A stretch of 64,000 nucleotides of DNA from Pseudomonadota bacterium (GCA_018902755.1 JAHIQI010000053.1:1-64000), one strand, 5' to 3'. Shown: positions 37,425-47,160, counted from the stretch's first letter. Numbers and translations: made by a program. Notes: generated by a model not told the origin, from the sequence alone.

Positions 37425-38387
37425 ATGCCACCGAAACCCCAAAATTTTAAAAACCCCATCATCTGGTTTTTTGTCAGCTTGGTTGTTCTTTGGGCCGCCC
37501 CGTTGTTTTTGCCAACCTTCTACATTTACCTCATCACCGAGATATTGATCGTCAGCCTTTTCGCGGTGAGCACCAACGTTTTGCTGGGTTTCACCGGGCT
37601 GTTGTCATTCGGCCAGGTGGCCTTCTTCGGCTCCAGCGCCTACGCGGTGTCTCTTTTGATCAAAGGCACCAGCCTGCCCTTCGCGGCCTCGTTTTTTTTA
37701 AGCGTGGGCATTAGCACCCTGGCCGCCCTGATCATCGGGCTTTTCTGCATGCGCCTGCGCGGCTTCTACTTCGCCATCCTCACCCTGGCCTTCTCGCAAA
37801 TATTCTTTGTGGTGGTTTACAAGTGGACCAGCCTCACCGGCGGGGACGACGGCATCGTGGGCATACCCAAAAAGCCGTTCCTTTTCTTCGACATCAACGG
37901 GGCGGATGCCTACTACCATTTCGTTATGTTCGTGGTCATGGTGTCCCTGGCCCTGCTGTACCTGATCATACGCTCGCCCCTGGGCGAGGTGTTGCAAGCC
38001 ATCCGCGACAACTCCGAGCGCACCGAGTTCCTGGGACTTCAGGTGCGCAATTACCGCCTGGCCTCTTTCGTGATCGCGGGCACCTTCGGCGGGGTGGCCG
38101 GGGCCCTGTTCGCGCCCTTCCAGGGGATAGTCACCCCGGAATTGCTGCACTGGTCCCACTCGGCGGAGCCGCTCATGATATCCCTCTTGGGCGGCATGTA
38201 CTTTTTCTTCGGGCCTATCGCCGGGGCGGTGATCTTCGTGTTCATCAAGGAATGGATAACCGGTTTCACCGAATACTGGATGTTTTGGTACGGCCTGTTG
38301 TTGATGCTCCTGATCATGTACCTCCCCGGAGGCATCATGGGATTCGTTTCCGAGCATTTGAAACGCGGCAAGGATGATTCCAGATGA
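37425..38387 (+). CDS. livM: Branched-chain-type ABC transporter permease LivM
   Basis: A 320-residue permease. Motifs are NVLLGFTGLLSFGQVAFFG (about 46-64), LRLRGFYFAILTLAFSQI-like MRLRGFYFAILTLAF and AIRDNSERTEFLGLQVRNYR, the loop that contacts the ATPases. It forms the translocation path with LivH. Its stop overlaps the livG start (ATGA). Confidence 0.93.
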   Translation: MPPKPQNFKNPIIWFFVSLVVLWAAPLFLPTFYIYLITEILIVSLFAVSTNVLLGFTGLLSFGQVAFFGSSAYAVSLLIKGTSLPFAASFFLSVGISTLAALIIGLFCMRLRGFYFAILTLAFSQIFFVVVYKWTSLTGGDDGIVGIPKKPFLFFDINGADAYYHFVMFVVMVSLALLYLIIRSPLGEVLQAIRDNSERTEFLGLQVRNYRLASFVIAGTFGGVAGALFAPFQGIVTPELLHWSHSAEPLMISLLGGMYFFFGPIAGAVIFVFIKEWITGFTEYWMFWYGLLLMLLIMYLPGGIMGFVSEHLKRGKDDSR

Positions 38388-39136
38388 GCCTATTAGAGGT
38401 GCGCAAGGTCAGCAAGTCCTTCGGCAAGCTGCAAGCGGTCAGCGAGCTGGAATTGTCCATCGACGAGGGGGAGGTGCGCTGCATCATAGGAGCCAACGGC
38501 GCGGGCAAAACCACCCTCTTCAATCTGATCTCCGGGCGCATCCGGCCGGACAGCGGCCAGGTGGTTTTCGCCGGCGAAGAAATATCGGGCATGCGTCCTC
38601 CCCAGATCGTGCGCAAGGGCCTGAGCCGCTCCTTTCAGGTGTCCAACTATTTCCCCAACCTCAGCGTTTTCCAGAACGTCAGGATCGCGGTGCTCTCGCG
38701 CATGCGCAAAAGCCGCATATTCTATTGGCCGGTGAGCCGCCTTGGGCCGGTCAACCAGAGGGTCAGCGAAATCCTGGAAAACTTCAACCTGCTCCCCCTG
38801 GCCGAGGTGATCGCCGACAAGCTCTCCCACGGCGACCGCCGCAAGCTGGAGATCAGCCTGGTGGTGGCCCAGGAGCCGCGCATGCTGCTCTTGGACGAAC
38901 CCACCGCGGGCATGAACTCAACCGAGACCGAGAGCACCATCCACCTGATCAAGGATCTGGTCACCAAACTGGGCCTGACCCTGCTGCTCACCGAGCACGA
39001 CATGAAGGTGGTGTTCTCCTTGGCCGACAAGATCACCTTCATGCACTACGGGCAGGTAGTGTGCGAAGGCCCCCCCCAGGAGATCAAGGCCAACCCGGAC
39101 GTAAAGGAAATTTATCTAGGGGGCGAAGTGTGCTGA
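38384..39136 (+). CDS. livG: Branched-chain-type ABC transporter ATPase LivG
   Basis: A 250-residue ATP-binding protein. Walker A is GANGAGKTTLFNLISG (about 33-48). The signature is LSHGDRRKLEISLVVA, a usual LivG variant of LSYG, and Walker B is MLLLDEPTAGM, followed by the switch His in LLTEHDMKVV. It powers import with LivF. It starts inside the livM stop and its own end overlaps livF. Confidence 0.94.
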   Translation: MSLLEVRKVSKSFGKLQAVSELELSIDEGEVRCIIGANGAGKTTLFNLISGRIRPDSGQVVFAGEEISGMRPPQIVRKGLSRSFQVSNYFPNLSVFQNVRIAVLSRMRKSRIFYWPVSRLGPVNQRVSEILENFNLLPLAEVIADKLSHGDRRKLEISLVVAQEPRMLLLDEPTAGMNSTETESTIHLIKDLVTKLGLTLLLTEHDMKVVFSLADKITFMHYGQVVCEGPPQEIKANPDVKEIYLGGEVC

Positions 39137-39843
39137 TCCTGGAAGTCGCCAACATCGACACCTACTATGGCAAAAGCCATATCCTGCAGGACGTCTCCCT
39201 GAAGGTAAACCAGGGGCAGATCGTGGCTCTGCTGGGCCGCAACGGCGCGGGCAAGACCACCACCATGCGCAGCATCATGGGACTCACTCCCGCCAAGCGG
39301 GGCGCCATCCGCTTCAAGGGGGAAGAGATTCAAAAAAGAAAGCCCTTTGAGATAGCCCACAAGGGCATAGGCTTCGTGCCCGAGGACCGGGGCATCTTTC
39401 CCGACATATCGGTGCTGGACAACCTGACCATCGCCGCCAAGAACTCGGCGGACGGCCAGAAGCGTTGGACCCTGGAGAAGATCTATCACTACTTCCCGGT
39501 GCTCGACCGCCTGCGCGACAACAAGGGGCAAAACCTGAGCGGCGGCGAGCAGCAGATGCTCACCATCGCCCGCACCCTGATGACCAACCCGGACCTGCTG
39601 TTACTGGACGAGCCCTGCGAGGGCCTGGCCCCCCAGATAGTCAACCAGGTGCTTTTCGGCCTCATCAAGGGGCTGAAGGAGCAAGAGGGGGTGACCATCC
39701 TGCTGGCCGAGCAGAACGCCAGATTTTGCCTGGGCCTGGCGGATTGGGGCTACTTGTTGGACAAGGGAGCCATCCACTTCAACGCCAGCGCGGCGGACAT
39801 AAGCGCCAACCAGGAAGTTCAGAGCAAATACCTGTCCCTGTGA
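39130..39843 (+). CDS. livF: Branched-chain-type ABC transporter ATPase LivF
   Basis: A 237-residue ATP-binding protein. Walker A is GRNGAGKTTTMRSIMG (about 36-51), the signature LSGGEQQMLTIARTL and Walker B LLLLDEPCEGLAP. The GTG start at 39130 overlaps the last codons of livG and has GGGGG 7-11 nt upstream. It completes the five-part importer and is the last gene of the operon; no clear terminator is seen in the 122 nt that follow. Confidence 0.93.
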   Translation: MLILEVANIDTYYGKSHILQDVSLKVNQGQIVALLGRNGAGKTTTMRSIMGLTPAKRGAIRFKGEEIQKRKPFEIAHKGIGFVPEDRGIFPDISVLDNLTIAAKNSADGQKRWTLEKIYHYFPVLDRLRDNKGQNLSGGEQQMLTIARTLMTNPDLLLLDEPCEGLAPQIVNQVLFGLIKGLKEQEGVTILLAEQNARFCLGLADWGYLLDKGAIHFNASAADISANQEVQSKYLSL

Positions 39844-39965
39844 TCCCCCTCAATATTTGAGCGCCGCCCCGGCCGCAGCCTGCCTTTACGGTCACCGCCC
39901 TGGACAAGCGCCCCCTATTGTTGCAAGATTCACGTGACCGCAATTTTTGGCATCGAGGGGCACTC

Positions 39966-41285
39966 TTGACCGATTTTTTTGATCTGCGCAACCACGGGAC
40001 CGACCTACGCTGCGAGGTGTTGGCCGGAGCCACCACCTTTGTCTCGGTGATGTACATCATCGTGGTCAACCCAGCCATCTTGCAGGCCGCGGGCATGCCC
40101 TTTGCGGCCTCCCTCACCGCCACGGTTTTGGTGTCGGCCTTTTCCAGCATCTTGATGGGCCTGTACACCAACAACCCCCTGGTGGTGGCTCCGGGCATGA
40201 GCCTCAACTCCCTGTTCGCCCTGGCCGTGGCCAAGGGCGCGGAAGTAAGCTACGCCACCGCCTTGGGCTGCGTGTTCTGGGCAGGGGTGATATTCCTGTT
40301 GCTGATGGCCTTTGACCGCAAGCGCCGCATCATAACCGGCGTGCCGCGCATGCTGCGCCTGGGCATCGCCGGAGGCATCGGCCTTTTCATCGCCCTGCTG
40401 GGGCTGCGCTCCGGCGGCATGATCGTCACCCATGAAACCCTGGGCCTGGCCATGGGGACCTTCAACCCCAGCGCCCTCACTTTTCTGGCTGGGCTGCTGG
40501 TCACCTCGGTGCTGGTGGTGCGCAAGGTGCCGGCCAGCTTTTTGTGGGGTGTGGGCCTCACCACCGCCCTGGCCTGGCCCATCGGGCGGCTCTGGGCCTT
40601 GGGCGCGCCGCCCGCCGTGGCCTGGAGCGGCTGGTTACAGGCCCCGGACTTTTCCCTGCTGCTGTCCTTGGACCTGATCGGCGCTGCTTCCATGGCCCAT
40701 TGGCCCCTTATTTTCGTGTTCCTTTTCAGCTGCATGTTCGACTCCATGGCCACCATCGTGGGCGTGGCCGAAGTCGGGGATCTGGTGGACCACCACGGCA
40801 ATCCCGTGGGCCTGGGCAAAGGGCTTCTGGCCTGCGGCGGAGCCCTTACCGCGGCGGGCCTTCTGGGCACCAGCCCGGCCACGGCCTTCACAGAGTCTTC
40901 CACCGGGGTGCGCGCCGGGGGGCGCACCGGGCTCACCGCCGTGGTGGCCGGGTTGCTGTTCCTGCCCTTTTTGTTCCTCTCGCCCCTGCTCTCCCTGATT
41001 CCTCCCCTGGCCACCGCGCCGGTGCTGGTATTGGCCGGGGTCTTCATGCTCAAGCCGCTCATCTACGTGCGCTGGGAGCGTTTCGACGACGCCATACCCT
41101 TTTTCATGGCCATGGTGCTCATGCCCCTGACCCACTCCATCACCCAGGGCATCATCTGGGGCTGCCTGTCCTGGACCGTTCTCAAGGCCGCCTCCGGCAA
41201 ATATCGCCAGATCCCCCCGGCCTTGCTGCTGCTGGACGTGCTGGCCCTGGCCCTGCTGTTCAATCTGGAGCGTTTCGGTCATTGA
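39966..41285 (+). CDS. AzgA-type purine (hypoxanthine/guanine) permease
   Basis: A 439-residue membrane carrier with 12-14 helices. It begins MTDFFDLRNHGTDLRCEVLA, matching the AzgA N-terminus, and has MYIIVVNPAILQAAGMP, APGMSLNSLFALAVAKG and GTSPATAFTESSTGVRAGGR, which are family signatures. It imports a purine base with protons. The TTG at 39966 is chosen because GAGGGG lies 5 nt before it and the product then matches the family start. It lies 37 nt upstream of an unrecognised gene with nucleoside-phosphorylase-like motifs. Confidence 0.88.
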   Translation: MTDFFDLRNHGTDLRCEVLAGATTFVSVMYIIVVNPAILQAAGMPFAASLTATVLVSAFSSILMGLYTNNPLVVAPGMSLNSLFALAVAKGAEVSYATALGCVFWAGVIFLLLMAFDRKRRIITGVPRMLRLGIAGGIGLFIALLGLRSGGMIVTHETLGLAMGTFNPSALTFLAGLLVTSVLVVRKVPASFLWGVGLTTALAWPIGRLWALGAPPAVAWSGWLQAPDFSLLLSLDLIGAASMAHWPLIFVFLFSCMFDSMATIVGVAEVGDLVDHHGNPVGLGKGLLACGGALTAAGLLGTSPATAFTESSTGVRAGGRTGLTAVVAGLLFLPFLFLSPLLSLIPPLATAPVLVLAGVFMLKPLIYVRWERFDDAIPFFMAMVLMPLTHSITQGIIWGCLSWTVLKAASGKYRQIPPALLLLDVLALALLFNLERFGH

Positions 41286-41322
41286 GGCCGCAGGCATCAG
41301 AACATCCCCCGGGGGTGGAGCC

Positions 41323-43062
41323 ATGCTGAAGCGGCTGACCGGGCTCTTTTCGCCGGAAGAGCACCGCCTGGACCTGGACGGCGGGAAAGCGGTGCACCGG
41401 TACCTGGAATGCTACCGCCTCCAAGGGCCGGACGGTTGCGCCATGCGCCTGGCCGAGTTGGAGCCAGCCCACCACCAGATGGACTCTTCCCTGCACCACC
41501 TGGATGACCCGGGGCAAATCTGCACCTCGGCTCTGCTCTACGCCGCATCCCGCCTACCCCGTTGCATGCCCCAGGTGCGCGCCGTGTCCCTGGCGGTGCA
41601 GCCAAGCGCCTTTGCCGGTCACCCTTGGGGCGAGGTGTCTTCCTGGCAAGCGGTGGCGGCGGACAAGCGGCGGCGGCGAGCCTTTTTCGACGGCCAAGAC
41701 CGCCTGGCTATGCTGGTGACCAGCCTGTCGGACATAGATGACCTAATCCCCAGTCTGTGCGCTTATCAGATCGAGTGGAACAAGCTGCACCAGCGCCTGG
41801 CCGAGAGCCCCCTGGGCCCGGCTCTGGCCGACGGCAGCACGAGGGCCTCGGCCCTGGGCCGGGAGCTGCGCCTGGCCCTTGGCCTCAGCCGCCCCGACTA
41901 CGAGGCCCTGGCCCAGCTCTGGGGCGACGGGTGGGACCAAAAAATGGCGGCCATCGCCTCCGCGCCCAAGGATCTTGAGCTGCTGATGCTGCCCATCGCA
42001 CCAGACGACTTTGAAAAGGCGGCCGAGCGCTGGTGGCTGCGGCTGCTGAAGATTTTCGACGGCCTGGACCTAGCCGGGCGGCCCGTGTACCTGGTGACCA
42101 GCAACAATCACTCCCTGGCCAATCTGGTCTCAGGGTTTGCCTTGCGCCACGAAACACGCCTGGACGCCTTTGGTCATGAGCACCTGGAAAGGCAATGGGA
42201 GAAGGCATACCAGGGACTGGCCGCCGAGAGGGCCGCCACCCTGCGCAACCTGCTTTACATGGCCCAGGATGGGCTGTTGGCCCGGGAGCCGGACCTGGCC
42301 CGTGAAAAATTGCAGATGGAGCGCGAGGCCGGAGTGTTGCGCAGCGGGCCGGTGCCGCCTCTGTTGGCCGAAACCCAAGCAATGGAGCTAAGTAAGCTTA
42401 TCCCCCAGCGCCTGGACCCGCGCCTGAGCCTCCCGGACCCGGCGGCCTTGGCCCGCAGCCGAGCGGTTCTTCTCAACACCGATTATCCCTTGGGCTTCGG
42501 GGCCTACCACCTCATTAGATGCGCCGGGCGTTATCTGCCCCACTGGCGCGGGCTGTTCGTGCTTGGCAAGAGCGCGGCCATGATCGGACGTTTGGGCGAT
42601 GTGATGATCCCCACCCAGGTGCGGGACGTGCATTCGGCGCGCCTGTTCGAGTTGCCCAACGCCATGAACACCAGACGCGTGGCCCCCTACGTGCACGAGG
42701 CGGCGGTGTTCGACGACCAGCGCAGCCTGACCGTGCACGGCACCTTCCTGCATTCCTGGGACACAGTGCGCCGCCTGCACCGGGCCGACTTCACCGGCAT
42801 AGAGATGGAAGCCGGTCCTTGCCTGGCCGCCCTGGCCGACCATTTCATGCACCATGTGACGGGCCAAAGCGGACTGAGCCGCCTGGAACTGCCGCCAAAC
42901 TTCAGCCTGGGCATCCTGCACTACACCTCGGACACGCCCTACAACCTGCGGGCCAGCCTGCTCAGCAAGCCCCTGGGCCTCACCGGCCTGGAGTCCACCT
43001 ACTCCTGCTCCCTGGCCATCCTGCAATACATTCTGGAGCGGGAAGCCAATCACGACAGATAA
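41323..43062 (+). CDS. Unrecognised 579-residue protein with nucleoside phosphorylase-like C-terminal half
   Basis: I do not firmly recognise this family (possibly one of the uncharacterised DUFs such as DUF6909, from memory only). No signal peptide or membrane helix is seen. The N-terminal half (about 1-380) is helical, with LSDIDDLIPSLCAYQIEWNK and ITSNNHSLANLVSGFALRHE-like VTSNNHSLANLVSGFALRHE. The C-terminal part (about 385-570) has a GKSAAMIGRLGDVMIP segment and a TGIEMEAGPCLAALADHF segment. These resemble the sugar- and base-binding stretches of PNP/AMP-nucleosidase folds, in which an E-M-E motif holds the ribose. The purine permease 37 nt upstream supports a purine salvage role. This is an inference, not a family match. 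Confidence 0.6.
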   Translation: MLKRLTGLFSPEEHRLDLDGGKAVHRYLECYRLQGPDGCAMRLAELEPAHHQMDSSLHHLDDPGQICTSALLYAASRLPRCMPQVRAVSLAVQPSAFAGHPWGEVSSWQAVAADKRRRRAFFDGQDRLAMLVTSLSDIDDLIPSLCAYQIEWNKLHQRLAESPLGPALADGSTRASALGRELRLALGLSRPDYEALAQLWGDGWDQKMAAIASAPKDLELLMLPIAPDDFEKAAERWWLRLLKIFDGLDLAGRPVYLVTSNNHSLANLVSGFALRHETRLDAFGHEHLERQWEKAYQGLAAERAATLRNLLYMAQDGLLAREPDLAREKLQMEREAGVLRSGPVPPLLAETQAMELSKLIPQRLDPRLSLPDPAALARSRAVLLNTDYPLGFGAYHLIRCAGRYLPHWRGLFVLGKSAAMIGRLGDVMIPTQVRDVHSARLFELPNAMNTRRVAPYVHEAAVFDDQRSLTVHGTFLHSWDTVRRLHRADFTGIEMEAGPCLAALADHFMHHVTGQSGLSRLELPPNFSLGILHYTSDTPYNLRASLLSKPLGLTGLESTYSCSLAILQYILEREANHDR

Positions 43063-43273
43063 AGGCCGTTTCCAGGACTTGGGGCCGCCTCCCACTGCCT
43101 TGGCGCCGTACGGCTCCGGCAGGCCGGGCTTTACAAAGCGACTAAAGGCTGCTGATAATGCCCTAGCGGTATGCAAACGGACTATCTGCCCAGTACCGGC
43201 CCGACCGCAATTGCCGCCAGTTGGGGGATACCTCGGGCGACAACGGCCGCGCATGGGCGGCAAGGGCGATGCC

Positions 43274-44083
43274 ATGAACCAGGCCGAAGTCGGGGTGTGC
43301 ATGTTGATACACGGGCACCCTACCTACTATTTGGCCGGCCGCCAGGCATTGCTGTCGGTTTTGCGGCGTAGCGATTTCCAGATATTTTTGGTCACCGACC
43401 ATCTTTACAAAATCGGCATGTTCCGGAGAAAACGCCTGCAGGTGCACCAGCTGGGGCCGGTGGAGCAACAGGTAAGGGCGCGGCGCTTTTTGGCCAAGTT
43501 CTCAGCCCTGGAGGCCTTTCTGGCGAACACCGAATCCGAGTTGGTTATGCTCTTGGACGCGGACGCGGTTTTGGTGCGCGACATCACCGCCGAGGATATC
43601 CGTACAGCCCTGGACGGACGAGGCTTGGGCATGGTGGAGCAGACCACCATTCTAAACTCCACCATGAGCCGGATCGACTTTTTGCAACACTACCAAAGGC
43701 ACTCCCTGGTATGGCTGGACCCCCAGGCCCAAGCGCCCGCCCTGGAGGATTATCGCTTTTACAACTCGGGCGTGGTCCTGGCCCAGCGGCAAGAGATGGA
43801 GCGCTTCTGCTCCTGGGCCCGGCAAATGCTGGCTCAGCGACCGGGCGACCACCGGGTGGGTGAGCACATAATCACCGACCAGGATTATTTTCAATACTAC
43901 GCCAACAACCTGCACCCGGAGTCCTGCCGGGAGTTATCCTGGCGGTGGAACCATTGCGAGCACTGGGACAAGGGCTTTCCCAGGCCGGACGCCTACGTGG
44001 CCCATTTCAGCAACTTCTGCCTGCGGCCCGGCTGGCGGCAGCTCCGGCGCATACGCGCCGCTTGGCGGCAAGGACTAGGCTAG
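43274..44083 (+). CDS. Putative glycosyltransferase (nucleotide-diphospho-sugar transferase fold)
   Basis: A 269-residue soluble protein. LVMLLDADAVLVRDI (about 95) has the DxD-type metal site of GT-A transferases, and HITDQDYFQYY-like IITDQDYFQYY lies near 204. YFNSG-like FYNSGVVLAQRQEME is also typical. The start at 43274 is preceded by AAGGG; the 210 nt before it hold no gene. It opens the glycan cluster; the next gene starts 2 nt after its stop. Confidence 0.7.
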   Translation: MNQAEVGVCMLIHGHPTYYLAGRQALLSVLRRSDFQIFLVTDHLYKIGMFRRKRLQVHQLGPVEQQVRARRFLAKFSALEAFLANTESELVMLLDADAVLVRDITAEDIRTALDGRGLGMVEQTTILNSTMSRIDFLQHYQRHSLVWLDPQAQAPALEDYRFYNSGVVLAQRQEMERFCSWARQMLAQRPGDHRVGEHIITDQDYFQYYANNLHPESCRELSWRWNHCEHWDKGFPRPDAYVAHFSNFCLRPGWRQLRRIRAAWRQGLG

Positions 44084-44085
44084 AC

Positions 44086-44880
44086 GTGAACCTGAGCATC
44101 ATCATCGTGACCTACAACAGCGCCGGGGTGATAGACAGTTGCCTTGAGAGCCTGGGGCCTTGGGCCGAGCACTCCCTGGTGGTGGACAACGCCTCCAGCG
44201 ACCAGACCGCCGAGTTGGTGCGCGCCCGTGGGGTTCGGCTGCTGACCATGCCCGGCAACCTGGGTTTCGCCCGGGCGGTCAACCAGGGGGTGCGGGCCTC
44301 CCAGGGCCAAGGCGTCTGCCTGCTCAACCCGGACTGCCTGGCCACGCCGGAGCTTTTTTCCCTGGGCCTGGACGCCCTGGGCAGCGGGGAAAAGCTCATC
44401 GCCGCCCCGGCCCTGGACGACCACGGCCAGGCGGTGCCAGGCCGCCAGCCCGGCTACAGCCGCCTGAAGCTGGCCCACGACCTCATGGTGCTGGGCTGGC
44501 CCTGCCCCCGGGCCCTGGCCTGGATGCCCCGCCTGCCCGGCTATCACGACGACTCCTGGCAATGGGCCCACGGGGCCTGCCTGTTCATCCGGCGCGAGCT
44601 TTTCCTGAGCCTGGGTGGCTTGGCCACCAGCTACTTCATGTACATGGAAGACGTGGAACTGGGCCTCAAGCTGCACCAGGCCGGGGGCTTGGTGGTGGAG
44701 TTGCCCTATACCCTGCCCCACCTCACCGCCCAGGGATCCAAGGTGACCAACGCCCGCCGCCGTTGGCTCCTGGCTCGGGGCCGCCTGAAATTCGCGGCCA
44801 AGCATTACGGGTATTTCTTCGCGGTCGGGCTGGGGCTGATCACCCTACCGGGGATGTGGGCCAAGGGGGTGCTCAAGTGA
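44086..44880 (+). CDS. GT2-family glycosyltransferase (rhamnosyltransferase-like)
   Basis: A 264-residue GT-A enzyme. NLSIIIVTYNSAGVIDSCLE opens the domain, VVDNASSDQTAELV binds the nucleotide, and CLLNPDCLATPELF has the DxD-like position. The acceptor region has GACLFIRRELFLSLGG and YFMYMEDVELGLKLHQAGG. These features are common in dTDP-rhamnose transferases. It starts with GTG and ends with a GTGA overlap with the next gene. Confidence 0.85.
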   Translation: MNLSIIIVTYNSAGVIDSCLESLGPWAEHSLVVDNASSDQTAELVRARGVRLLTMPGNLGFARAVNQGVRASQGQGVCLLNPDCLATPELFSLGLDALGSGEKLIAAPALDDHGQAVPGRQPGYSRLKLAHDLMVLGWPCPRALAWMPRLPGYHDDSWQWAHGACLFIRRELFLSLGGLATSYFMYMEDVELGLKLHQAGGLVVELPYTLPHLTAQGSKVTNARRRWLLARGRLKFAAKHYGYFFAVGLGLITLPGMWAKGVLK

Positions 44881-45758
44881 TCTACTATTTCCTGCCCACC
44901 GCGGGCATCGCCGGGGGCGTAAAGGTGGGATTCCAGTTCATGGAGGCCCTCATCTCCCTGGGCGCTCCCGGCGTGGTGGCTATCCCCGGCGGCGAGGCGC
45001 CCCAGTGGTTCGCCTGCTCGGTGCCGGTGGTGGATCGCGGTGAGGCCCTGGAGCGCATCACGCCCCAGGACTGGGCCTTCATGACCTGGCCTCCGGATCT
45101 GGCCCCCCTGGAGGCCACCGGAGCCCGTTTGGCCTGCCACGTACAGGGCGTCACCAACATGGAAAAAATTTTCGCTCACCCCGAGGTTCATCTGTTGACC
45201 TGCTGGGAAAGCGCGGATCGCCTGGCCCGGCAAGAGTATGGGCGTCAAACCGTCATGGTGGGCATCTGCGTATCAGCGGCTTTCTTTGCCCAAGGAGAAG
45301 TCAAGCTGGACAATGAAGCCGCCTACATGCCCCGCCGGGGACTGGGCATCGCCACCAAGGCGGCGCACGCCTTGGATATGCTCAACTGGTGGCCCATGGA
45401 CGGCCTGGACGAGCCCAAGGTGTGCCGCCGCTTGCAAAGGGCCGGTGTCTACCTGGCCACCTCGGTGGGAGAGGACTTCGGTCTGCCCTCGTTGGAGGCC
45501 ATGGCCGCCGGTTGTCTGGTGGCCTCGGTGCCGGTCAAGGGGGGTATGGAATATTTGCGTGACGGGTACAACTGCCTGGTGGATGAGCCGGAACGGCTTA
45601 TACAGCGCCTGGGGGAGATGATGCATCCCAGCCAGGCGGGCCGGCGTGAGCTCATGCGCCTCAGGGCGAGGGCCACCGCCTTTGACTACCACCCCTACGC
45701 GCTCAAACGGCGTCTGGCCCATTTGCTGGAGGGGCCGCTCAAGGGGCTCAAGGATTGA
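44877..45758 (+). CDS. GT4-like glycosyltransferase
   Basis: A 293-residue protein that opens MIYYFLPTAGIAGGVKVGFQ and has a donor-binding region LATSVGEDFGLPSLEAMAAG (about 192-211) with the E-x7-E pattern of GT4 enzymes, then LVASVPVKGGMEYLRDGYN. The GTG start overlaps the previous stop; the next gene overlaps its end by TTGA. It is shorter than most GT4 enzymes (about 350). Confidence 0.8.
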   Translation: MIYYFLPTAGIAGGVKVGFQFMEALISLGAPGVVAIPGGEAPQWFACSVPVVDRGEALERITPQDWAFMTWPPDLAPLEATGARLACHVQGVTNMEKIFAHPEVHLLTCWESADRLARQEYGRQTVMVGICVSAAFFAQGEVKLDNEAAYMPRRGLGIATKAAHALDMLNWWPMDGLDEPKVCRRLQRAGVYLATSVGEDFGLPSLEAMAAGCLVASVPVKGGMEYLRDGYNCLVDEPERLIQRLGEMMHPSQAGRRELMRLRARATAFDYHPYALKRRLAHLLEGPLKGLKD

Positions 45759-47122
45759 GGCGGGAAGCGTTCTGGTGGTGCCTGGTTCCCGTCCTGTTTT
45801 TGCTGGGCGGCGCGGCCATGGCCGTGCTCATGCCGCCCTATGAAAACCCGGACGAGCTGCGCCATTTCAACTACGCGGTGTATTGGGAAGCCAAGCTGGA
45901 GCGCAACCACGCCTTGGCCCACAAGGCCCGCCTCATCTCCCGCCAAGAGGTTTTCCAGACTCCGCTGTATTACCTGAGCCTGGCCCCGGCGGTGTGGCTC
46001 ACCGGCTACCGGGGGCCGCTGGATTTTCCGCGCATCGATCCTGATTTCCGCTGCCAGCCCGCCCCTCCCGGCCAAACCATCCATCGGCGATTCAAGCCCC
46101 TGCAAGGCGAAAGGCAAATCGCCGGAGCCCGCACCCTCTACGCCATGCGGGCCACCTCCCTGCTCTGGGGACTGGCGGCGGTGCTGTTGGGCATGGCCCT
46201 TTTCTGGGAGCTTAGCCGGGGAGACAAGGCCCTGACCCTGGCCGCCACCGCCCTGTGGGCCCTAAACCCGCGCTGGCTGGAGACCTGCGCCTCGGTGAGC
46301 AACGACGTGGCCGCCAGCGCCTTGGCCGCCCTGGTGTTGTGGATGCTGGCCCGCACCCTGCGTGCGGCCAGTCCCCCCACCCTGGCCAAGGCCGCCTTGC
46401 TGGGCGCGCTTTGCGCCCTGGCCGCCTACAGCAAGATGAACGCGGTGGGCCTGGCCGGGGTGGTCGCCGGAGCGCTGTTCCTGGGTGGCCGGGGCTACGG
46501 CCTTTCCTGGGGGCGCTGCCTGGGTTTGGCCGCGCTGTCCGCCGGATGCGCCGTGGCCCTGATGGCCCCCTGGCTGGTGCGCAATCACCTGGAGTTCGGC
46601 GACGCCCTGCTGTTGAACCGTGACCTGTGGAGGCCTTACGTGGCCACCCGCGCCGCCACCATGTATCCCTGGGACTTCTTCCGGGAGGAGTTCACCGGCT
46701 TCCGCTGGAGCTATTACGCGGTCTACGGCCAGTTCGCCCTGCTCATGCACCCCGTAGCCTACCGCGTGCTGGACGCCCTGCTGGTCGTTACCGGCGGGTT
46801 GGGCCTGGCCTTTTGGGCCCGGCAGATGTGGCGCGGCCCGGACCTGCGCGAGCGTCTGGTGCAGTCGCTGGCCCCAGCCTGGCTGTTGCTGGCCTTCGCC
46901 GCCTTTCTCTCCTACAATAGCGGGGTAATGGCCTCCCAGGGCCGCCTCATCTTTCCCGCCGGTTGGGCCATAGCCTTCTTGCAGGCCGGGGGGCTGCTGA
47001 TGTTTCTTCCCAGGCGCTGGCGAAACGCGGCCGCCTGGTCGCTGCTGATTCTGATGCTGGCCTGGGACTACTACGTGATCAAGGACGTGATATGGCAAGC
47101 CTTCCAATACCTGCCCGTCTAA
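45755..47122 (+). CDS. Multi-pass membrane protein, GT39/DUF2142-like
   Basis: A 455-residue membrane protein with about ten helices. The first loop has MPPYENPDELRHFNYAVYWE and QTPLYYLSLAP, in the position where lipid-linked-sugar transferases (GT39, ArnT) keep acidic catalytic residues. It probably transfers a sugar from a polyprenyl carrier on the outer face of the inner membrane. The TTG start overlaps the preceding gene. Confidence 0.65.
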   Translation: MRREAFWWCLVPVLFLLGGAAMAVLMPPYENPDELRHFNYAVYWEAKLERNHALAHKARLISRQEVFQTPLYYLSLAPAVWLTGYRGPLDFPRIDPDFRCQPAPPGQTIHRRFKPLQGERQIAGARTLYAMRATSLLWGLAAVLLGMALFWELSRGDKALTLAATALWALNPRWLETCASVSNDVAASALAALVLWMLARTLRAASPPTLAKAALLGALCALAAYSKMNAVGLAGVVAGALFLGGRGYGLSWGRCLGLAALSAGCAVALMAPWLVRNHLEFGDALLLNRDLWRPYVATRAATMYPWDFFREEFTGFRWSYYAVYGQFALLMHPVAYRVLDALLVVTGGLGLAFWARQMWRGPDLRERLVQSLAPAWLLLAFAAFLSYNSGVMASQGRLIFPAGWAIAFLQAGGLLMFLPRRWRNAAAWSLLILMLAWDYYVIKDVIWQAFQYLPV

Positions 47123-47160
47123 ACATAGACCGCGATCCGCCCGTGGAGTTGAGCTAGTCC

